A stretch of 43,960 nt of DNA, from contig CAMEZQ010000015.1 in the NCBI GenBank assembly GCA_945947915.1, positions 1-43,960 of the forward strand, written 5' to 3'. Below, piece by piece: positions 37,886 to 43,960 of this stretch; the first letter of the stretch is position 1, and every line of letters starts with the position of its first letter. The position numbers and the translations under genes were made by a program. The notes beneath the pieces were generated by a model that was not told the DNA's origin, made no database searches, and saw nothing but the letters and a program-made list of their open reading frames with translations. Origin of the DNA: an uncultured Clostridia bacterium. GTDB lineage: Bacteria; Bacillota; Clostridia; Oscillospirales; Butyricicoccaceae.

Positions 37886-40270
37886 TTACCACGAGGAACA
37901 ATATCTGTCGATCAGCATCTTTTCATATGAGTCAAAAGTAAGCTGCTTTTGAAGTATAAATCTTTTTTGCAGAAACCATTGCAATTGCTCACTTAATGAA
38001 TCTCCAGGCACGGAATTCCGTTCGATTTTTCTAACCGTAATAATGGGGACACCTTTTTCTATCATATCGGCTCCCAACAAAGTTTTAGCACCGATTTCAA
38101 AATAACGTGTAATCTTACTGAGATCCAACGGCTTCTTTAATTCGTTCCCTGTTAGAACAAACGCCTGATTGATTAGTGCTTCAAACAAACTCAAGATACG
38201 CGGAAGCTGATACTCGATTGTATCTTTCACATCTCTAAAAACTTCGCGATATGTTTCGTTGACAAATTTACTATCTGGCTCGCCGCGGGTATGTAAATCT
38301 GCGTATCTATCGAAACGATATTGGAGTACCCCTAAATAACCATTGTCTGCATATTTTTTAGAAAAATACTTAATAGCCGAAATTTGAGCTTCTTTGATCT
38401 CTCCCACTTCTGCCCAGATGCGTAATATCTCATCAAAATAGCCGTTACTAATAAACTGAGGTATGTTAGCTCGTTCTATCCCCTTGAATTTTGAAACTCG
38501 CTTACAAAGCAAAGATAAAATCTGTTCTTGTTTTTTCCTTTCAATGAGCCTGTTTTGGAAAAACACTTCATCTGGAAGGAGTTCCTTGTTTAGCGTCAAC
38601 GCAAGCTTTCGCTGTTGATTTGCGTGAGAAAGATCCTGAAGTTCCACATTTTCAAGATCAACATCATCCAATAACACATGATCACTAAGAATTTTAAAGT
38701 CCAAACTAATATCTTCGCCAGCCTCAATCTTGAGTGTTTCTTTATCTAAATATACGATATTACCGACAAAGTGTTTTAGATATCTTCCAGCTCGACCATT
38801 GATGTTCAATAACAAAAATCTTCTTCCTGCAGCGTTTTCACCAGAGGGATTGTTGTAAACAATTACGGTTTTGGCATTCGTGTTTACCCCTTCCACAATG
38901 GTAGAGGTACAGAACAGAAGTGGCATTTGTCTCTGATTGAAGATAGACATGATTTCTCGTTGGAAGTATTTGGGGAACTTTCCATTATGAATACCAATCC
39001 CACGGCCTAACGCAAACAGAAAATCCCATTGGGTTATGGACGCCTTCGACCGATTGTCGTAGAGGCAATTAAAATTCCGTGAAATATGATCCATGAACAT
39101 CCTAATTTGCGGACTGCTTGTTGGCTCCGATTCTTCACAATACGCTTTTGCATATTTTTCGGTATACCCGGGATACAGGCAAAATACAATTGCTGGATTA
39201 TCATTGTCAATTTTCAGATGTTGTACAACGTATGATAACTTATCCTTTTTGGTAGTCTTCCCGGTAGATTCTCTTGTTTCTTCAAAAGGGGATTTCTGCT
39301 GCAGAGTCGTCGTGTGATAGTCAATTCGGTTTTTTAATGTCGGCTCAAATTGAACCTCAAACGATTTGACATCGTATTTTTCAAGCATATAGTTAAACCC
39401 TGATTTCAGAGCATTCAACTTAATAAATGGTCCTGCTAAATAGCACGAGGGAGCTCGTTGAAGCAAGAAATACAGTGCTAACCTAAAAGCTACTGCTCGA
39501 TGATTATTAGTTTTTTTACCGTTTGTATCGTTGTTTCCCGTTTCAATTTTTTCGGGAACATCGTCATCATTTTCTGTTGCAATATCTTCATCAATTTTAT
39601 AGATTTCGTCATAGAAAAAGAAGTCGACTTCAAGATCAGGTTGCAATGCCAAAAGACGCAAAACTCGCTCAGGGGTTAAAACAAACACATTCCTTTCACC
39701 AAGCTCCAGATCGCGATACACGGAATTATGCACCAGATAAGATAACTTATGTTGCTTAAAAAATAGAGATAAGTCTTCAGTAACTTCCATCAACAATGCA
39801 ACGGTCGGAAGTACAATAACAATGTTATTGTACTGTTCGCTATTGCGGTAGATGATTTCTTTCAACAAAAAAGTTTTACCAAATGACGTGGGGGCGCTCA
39901 AGAACAGCTTTCTATTTCCCTCGTCAAACGCATCTAATGCGTTCTTCTGCATCCGATCCAGCACAAAACACGTTGGCGTTTTATAGTACTCTGCAATACA
40001 CTCGTCTCTCAGAGAGTCTATCGTATCTGTCTCAATAGTTTCTGCATAAAGTCCATTAAGGCGGTTATAGCCAAACGTTCTCAGTTTAACACTTGCGGAG
40101 AATAGCGTAGTTTCCAAGAGTGCAATATCTTCTTGAGGAATTCTATTATTTTTGCGTTCCTCTGATAAATAGCAAATCAAGTTTTTTGTTTTTGTAATTT
40201 GCTGACTATCTAATTCAGGTCTGTTAATCAAGGACAGCAACTCTCGTATTAATTCTCTTGATTTTGTCAT
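37886..40270 (-). CDS. hamB: Hachiman helicase HamB
   Basis: 794 residues. SF2 (Ski2-like) helicase: Walker A SAPTSFGKTFL near residue 127, motif II FFYDEIYKI, motif III region CYLAGPFIK, domain-2 motifs LLFCTSTIVEGVN and NINGRAGRYLKHFVG (motif VI). A large acidic insert lies near 235-255, and a helical C-terminal half follows. In Hachiman, HamB is the DNA-sensing helicase that holds the nuclease HamA. Start: the ATG at 40270 overlaps the hamA stop as ATGA and has GAGG 8 nt before it; the ATG at 40276 is too close to that site. The assignment rests on the helicase type plus the DUF1837-like neighbour. Confidence 0.85.
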   Translation of the reverse strand: MTKSRELIRELLSLINRPELDSQQITKTKNLICYLSEERKNNRIPQEDIALLETTLFSASVKLRTFGYNRLNGLYAETIETDTIDSLRDECIAEYYKTPTCFVLDRMQKNALDAFDEGNRKLFLSAPTSFGKTFLLKEIIYRNSEQYNNIVIVLPTVALLMEVTEDLSLFFKQHKLSYLVHNSVYRDLELGERNVFVLTPERVLRLLALQPDLEVDFFFYDEIYKIDEDIATENDDDVPEKIETGNNDTNGKKTNNHRAVAFRLALYFLLQRAPSCYLAGPFIKLNALKSGFNYMLEKYDVKSFEVQFEPTLKNRIDYHTTTLQQKSPFEETRESTGKTTKKDKLSYVVQHLKIDNDNPAIVFCLYPGYTEKYAKAYCEESEPTSSPQIRMFMDHISRNFNCLYDNRSKASITQWDFLFALGRGIGIHNGKFPKYFQREIMSIFNQRQMPLLFCTSTIVEGVNTNAKTVIVYNNPSGENAAGRRFLLLNINGRAGRYLKHFVGNIVYLDKETLKIEAGEDISLDFKILSDHVLLDDVDLENVELQDLSHANQQRKLALTLNKELLPDEVFFQNRLIERKKQEQILSLLCKRVSKFKGIERANIPQFISNGYFDEILRIWAEVGEIKEAQISAIKYFSKKYADNGYLGVLQYRFDRYADLHTRGEPDSKFVNETYREVFRDVKDTIEYQLPRILSLFEALINQAFVLTGNELKKPLDLSKITRYFEIGAKTLLGADMIEKGVPIITVRKIERNSVPGDSLSEQLQWFLQKRFILQKQLTFDSYEKMLIDRYCSSW

Positions 40271-41214
40271 TGGCATTTCCTCAATGTCAAAAACTCTTTG
40301 CGTATTTCTTTAAGATTACGAACTGGGAAAACAAGCAAAAGAACCTCTACATTTAACCCATCACAATCGAACACAAACCCATCAAAAGCATCATGGCATT
40401 TAGTTTTAATACAATTCAGAAGCTCTTCTTTATCTGAATACTCAGCTTCATCTGCAATTATCAAGCACGGAACACGTATAGTGATATTTTGAGATACAAA
40501 GTAATCATGTACCTTGGTATAAAGAGCCGCCTCATTCGTAAGATGTTCCAAGCAAATGTCATTTATGTCGTCAATTATTTGTTGGAGCTCATCAGAAATA
40601 TTTGATGTTGCACGCATAATATCTGCCATGATGACCATTGCACCTGAAAAGTAATTCCTCAAGATGCTTTTCCCGATATCGTCTTTGATTCCTTTCAAGC
40701 AATAGTCCCACGTGCCAGTCTTTACCTGTCCAACCCACATGTATTTTTGACCATCTTCAACAGAAAAAAGCATACTATCATGCCCTTTTATCTCATGACC
40801 AGTTCTCTCAGAATTTATCTCTTTCCTGGGATACCGTTCCTAATATTTCACCCGAGAATACAGCATTTGAATATGACTAAAAAAGCACTTAATAAAACTA
40901 TCAAGAGCAAGTTCGCCCAGTAGTCCATCCGTCTCCCTCTCAGTTTTAGGAACACGGCGCTCATATGCATTACGTGCAGCTGTCCTAAGAGTAGCAAAAT
41001 GTCCCCTATTATACTCTTTTTCAATCTCTTCTTTCTCGTAAGCATAAAATACAACGCTGTCGAACATAAGGTCAACGAACTCGGCTTCAAACGACGGGTC
41101 TGTAGAATGATGGTACGGATACGTTGCAAAAGTATCTATATATGGCTGATATCGAAATACGATAGGGGTAATTCGGGTTCCTATTAATTCTTGGAATATC
41201 TGTATAGCTTCCAT
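40267..41214 (-). pseudogene. hamA: Hachiman HamA (DUF1837), interrupted by an in-frame TAG
   Basis: One frame of 315 codons from the ATG at 41214 (GGAGG upstream) to the TGA at 40267. It is cut at codon 125 by TAG (40840-40842). The N-terminal part (to 40840) contains ARNAYERRVPKTERETDGLLGELALDSFIK. The C-terminal part, with the first later ATG at 40773, contains GHDSMLFS and MWVGQVKTGTWDYCLKGIKDD, the nuclease-like QxK block of DUF1837. Both parts together match HamA, and the stretch right after the TAG (ERYPRKEINSERTG) is also protein-like. So a point mutation, a sequencing error or stop suppression is likely. HamA is the effector nuclease of Hachiman; without it the system should be inactive. 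Confidence 0.8.
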
Positions 41215-41285
41215 TTTTCCTCCAATCACAGGCTATCCGCACCATCATTCTAATAAGTATTGTGCAAACTTAAAGGCTGCCGTCC

Positions 41286-43960
41286 CTATTCCACATCAAA
41301 TCCACCCTCAAGAATGAACTTTCTCAGAAGCTGATCGACTTTCATGTTGATCTGGAACGGCTTGATTACGGAGCCTTCAATCGCTTCTAAAAATGCCTTT
41401 GCGGTTACGCGATCAACCGTTGCCTTCAACTTGTCGAAACGGCCAAATTCATTGATATTTGCTTCGGTGACCTTCAGCTGCATGAATGTGCGAAGCATTG
41501 CTTCATCAACTCCGATAGCAGTAGCAAAGCGGCGAATCTGGTCATTCTTGGCGCGAGTCATGTATTCTGTAATGTAATCGCGCAGTGTCTTACCCTCATC
41601 TACAATCACATCGCCGTTCTGTACGTCGTGCAAGAAGATATTGGCATACTTCTGCTCTTCCTGCGTCAGGGTAGCAAACGATTTATGTAGCTCGTCCAGT
41701 ACCGCAGCAGTCTCTGTTCCATCCTGTAGGGCTTTAATGTACTTCTTAAACCGGGAGTTCATATAGTTGGCATCAATGACACCGGTATTGATTTCCGTCA
41801 AATAGGAGTCAATTTCATACGGAACATCATCTTCACTGGAACCTGCACCACCAGAAAACAGTTCTTTATAACGAAGTGCAAGGATAAGGTAGGTTGTTTC
41901 ATCCAAACGGAGCGTGACATTAACCCATCCACTTTCCGTCTTGATGTCATAAGAAAGCTTCTTCCAATTAAAGCCCTGGATCTTAGCGGCTTCAAGATAA
42001 TTGTTGAACTGCTTAAACAGCTTTGCAAATTGTCCACGTTCAGCATGATCAGCAGGCAATTTCTCAAAATTCTCAATTCCTGCGGAGTGGAAAATGGCTG
42101 CAATATCGTCATATATTGCGTTCATCTTGCCAAGGTTAAATTCCAGCTTGTCCGCAAACATACCGAGGGGCTTATCACCGGAATAAGACTTGAACGCAAT
42201 ACCTATATTCCGCTGCATGGTATACGGCTTCCGATAGTACCGAATTGTGCCGAACGGTTTCTCTGGGCCATAAAGACGGTTTGTACGAGAAAACGCTTGG
42301 ATCAACTTTTCGTAAACCAAAACCTTGTCAAGATAGAGCGTGTTAATCCATTTGGAGTCAAAGCCGGTCAGCATCTGATCCACGACAATCAGCAAATCAA
42401 TCTGCTGATCGGGCGTGCGCTCGATAGACTTATACTGCTCTTTGTGCGCCAGACGATAAGAAATATCCTTCTTAAATGCTGCATAGGTAGCTAACTGGAA
42501 TTTCATACCGTAGCGGGCGTTGTAATCCTCAACGATTTCAACGATAGCATCCTCCTTGAAAGTTGCACCGCCGTTGTTATCAATGCTGGGATCAAACAGT
42601 GCTGTAACTTTCAAGGTGCTCTTTTCTTTGAACAGCTTATAATACTGTATGGCTTCTACAATGCTGCTGGTAGCAAAAATAGCGTGGAACTTGCTGTCAT
42701 GGCTGAGCGTAACCCAATTATCCAGAATATCGTCTACCACGGCATTTTGATGCTCTTCGCGCTCATACTGAGCCGTCGGAATGTAATCCTCAATACCTTT
42801 CAAATGGCTGCCATCGGACTGAAGAACGCCTGCCATCGGCACTTTTGTGTGATCCATATAATGCAGATAGACTTTTTTCTTTTTAGGATCTGCCAACGCT
42901 TCTGCCTCAGTCGTTGCCTTAGCTCTTTCAAGTGCAACGGCTTTCCGAAGATCACGCTCTTTGTATGTTGGCACCATGTATGGATCAAAGCCCAGGACAT
43001 TCTTGTCCCGGATGCCGTCCGCAATGCTGTACCTGTGCAGCTCATTGCCGAACACATCCGAAGTAGTGCTCATTTTCTTCTGATTTTCATCGTGGATCGG
43101 CGTGCCGGTAAAGCCAAAAAACATGGCGTTCGGGAAAGTTGCTTTGATAGTACGCAGCATTTCGCCAAACACATCGCGATGCGCTTCATCAATGATGAAT
43201 ACGACCCGTTTGTTCTGAATCAGTTCGATGTCGTGCGCATTGAAGCCGTTTTCTTCTTCCACACGGCTCATTTTCTGAATGGAGGTGACAATCAGTGTGT
43301 TTGCGGGATCATCGCTCCGCAATTTTGCCACGAGAATATCCGTGTTTTCTGTGGCCTGTACAGAGTCTGTATCGTCAGCAAACCCGCGATAATCCAGCAG
43401 AGACTGCGTGCCAAGTTCAACTCTGTCCATCAGGAATACAACCTTGTCGGCATCCTTGGAAGCTGCAATCAACTGTGCGGATTTGAAGCTGGTCAGAGTT
43501 TTTCCGGAACCGGTGGTGTGCCAGATGTAGCCGCCCATCTGATCCTTATCAGCCCAACGACGCATAGCAACGCGGCTGGTAATACGAGAAGTCGCATAAT
43601 ACTGATAGCTGCGCATCACTTTCAAAATGCCGTCGGTATCATCGGCAACGGTATAAAAGCCGATCAGCTGGTGCGCCATTGGAATAGAGAGCAGATACTG
43701 CGCAATATCCTTCCAGTTGTTCAATGGCTCATTGTTGGCGTCCGCCCAGTGGAAGTAAAAGTCTTTGTTAAACTTTCCATCCGGGCCGGGGTTGGCAAAA
43801 TAGACTGTTTCATCCGGCTGCATGGCAATGAAAATCTGCACAAGGGCAAACAATCCGGAGAAAACACCCTCGTGTGCATATTTTTCGATCTGGTTGTAGG
43901 CTTGACTGACATCCACACCGCTGCGTTTCAGTTCACAGTGAATCAGCGGCATACCGTTGA
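41286..43960 (-). CDS. hsdR: Type I restriction enzyme R subunit (HsdR), 5' part outside the window
   Basis: At least 891 codons; the frame is still open at base 43960. The visible start of the piece, NGMPLIHCELKRSGVDV, is the PD-(D/E)xK nuclease motif (ELK), so only some 150-200 residues are missing. The translocase motor has GGYIWHTTGSGKT (Walker A), VVFIIDEAHRDVFG (DEAH) and FFGFTGTP. Further helicase motifs include LLIVVDQMLTGFDSK and LIQAFSRTNR. A long helical C-terminus binds the methylase. hsdM and hsdS are not in view and may lie upstream, beyond the edge. hamA starts 71 nt downstream in the same direction, so the systems may share transcription. Confidence 0.95.
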   Translation of the reverse strand, partial: NGMPLIHCELKRSGVDVSQAYNQIEKYAHEGVFSGLFALVQIFIAMQPDETVYFANPGPDGKFNKDFYFHWADANNEPLNNWKDIAQYLLSIPMAHQLIGFYTVADDTDGILKVMRSYQYYATSRITSRVAMRRWADKDQMGGYIWHTTGSGKTLTSFKSAQLIAASKDADKVVFLMDRVELGTQSLLDYRGFADDTDSVQATENTDILVAKLRSDDPANTLIVTSIQKMSRVEEENGFNAHDIELIQNKRVVFIIDEAHRDVFGEMLRTIKATFPNAMFFGFTGTPIHDENQKKMSTTSDVFGNELHRYSIADGIRDKNVLGFDPYMVPTYKERDLRKAVALERAKATTEAEALADPKKKKVYLHYMDHTKVPMAGVLQSDGSHLKGIEDYIPTAQYEREEHQNAVVDDILDNWVTLSHDSKFHAIFATSSIVEAIQYYKLFKEKSTLKVTALFDPSIDNNGGATFKEDAIVEIVEDYNARYGMKFQLATYAAFKKDISYRLAHKEQYKSIERTPDQQIDLLIVVDQMLTGFDSKWINTLYLDKVLVYEKLIQAFSRTNRLYGPEKPFGTIRYYRKPYTMQRNIGIAFKSYSGDKPLGMFADKLEFNLGKMNAIYDDIAAIFHSAGIENFEKLPADHAERGQFAKLFKQFNNYLEAAKIQGFNWKKLSYDIKTESGWVNVTLRLDETTYLILALRYKELFSGGAGSSEDDVPYEIDSYLTEINTGVIDANYMNSRFKKYIKALQDGTETAAVLDELHKSFATLTQEEQKYANIFLHDVQNGDVIVDEGKTLRDYITEYMTRAKNDQIRRFATAIGVDEAMLRTFMQLKVTEANINEFGRFDKLKATVDRVTAKAFLEAIEGSVIKPFQINMKVDQLLRKFILEGGFDVE

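Larger units (their letters stand above)
33452..43960. mobile_element. Genomic (defence) island integrated at tRNA-Ala, right end outside window
   Basis: From the tRNA remnant onward the sequence is more AT-rich, and the genes are accessory: Fic, SLATT-RT, XRE/SLOG, Hachiman, type I restriction. No housekeeping gene follows to the window edge. The integrase is not in view and would be expected near the other end. Confidence 0.7.

Overview
Organism and style. The left three quarters of the window is GC-rich with the classical Firmicutes order rimP-nusA-ylxR-L7Ae-infB-rbfA-nrnA-truB-ribF. Other clues are Gram-positive type promoters and Shine-Dalgarno sites, SLH-domain S-layer proteins, a LytS/YesM-type sensor with a YesN-type regulator, and a lipobox-bearing subtilase. 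This suggests an anaerobic Clostridia bacterium of the Oscillospirales type; I cannot name the species.

Layout. (1) 374-9912, minus strand: one long translation/RNA operon ending in ribF and a membrane-anchored M20 peptidase, driven by a good promoter at 10023-10051. (2) 10141-13987, minus: cutC - ROK kinase - nagA - iadA, an amino-sugar / isopeptide salvage operon with its own promoter. (3) 14169-14858: a metallophosphoesterase. (4) 15058-21520: two paralogous SLH surface-protein genes pointing outward from a tyrosine recombinase. They have near-identical 5' ends in inverted orientation, and a 30-bp dyad occurs inverted on each side of the recombinase. A strong promoter lies inside the bracketed segment and faces only the left gene. 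This looks like an invertible promoter that chooses which S-layer protein is made. (5) 21591-31438: FliB-like lysine methylase, nitroreductase, DsbA-like protein, free-Met-sulfoxide reductase, a two-component ABC exporter (one half split by a frameshift) with a leader-peptide/hairpin region, a two-component system, a GNAT, and two decayed genes. (6) 31707-33179: tRNA-Ala(CGC) and a subtilase lipoprotein.

Island. At 33407-33451 there is only the 3' part of a second tRNA-Ala (GGC) followed by its terminator. Everything to its right is visibly more AT-rich and accessory, so I read this as one end of a genomic island integrated in a tRNA gene and running past the window edge. It carries a Fic protein with an HTH domain plus a small partner, an SLATT membrane protein plus reverse transcriptase preceded by a retron/DRT-like structured RNA, an XRE regulator divergent from a SLOG-type protein, a Hachiman pair (hamA with an in-frame amber codon, hamB), and the 3' part of a type I restriction hsdR gene.

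How it fits together. The two most interesting systems are the S-layer promoter switch (17.1-19.6 kb) and the SLATT-RT operon (34.88-36.96 kb). In the latter, a consensus promoter places the predicted transcription start exactly at the first base of a 16-bp inverted repeat that closes a ~124-nt RNA. All assignments rest on reading the sequence and recalling families; no database search was run.
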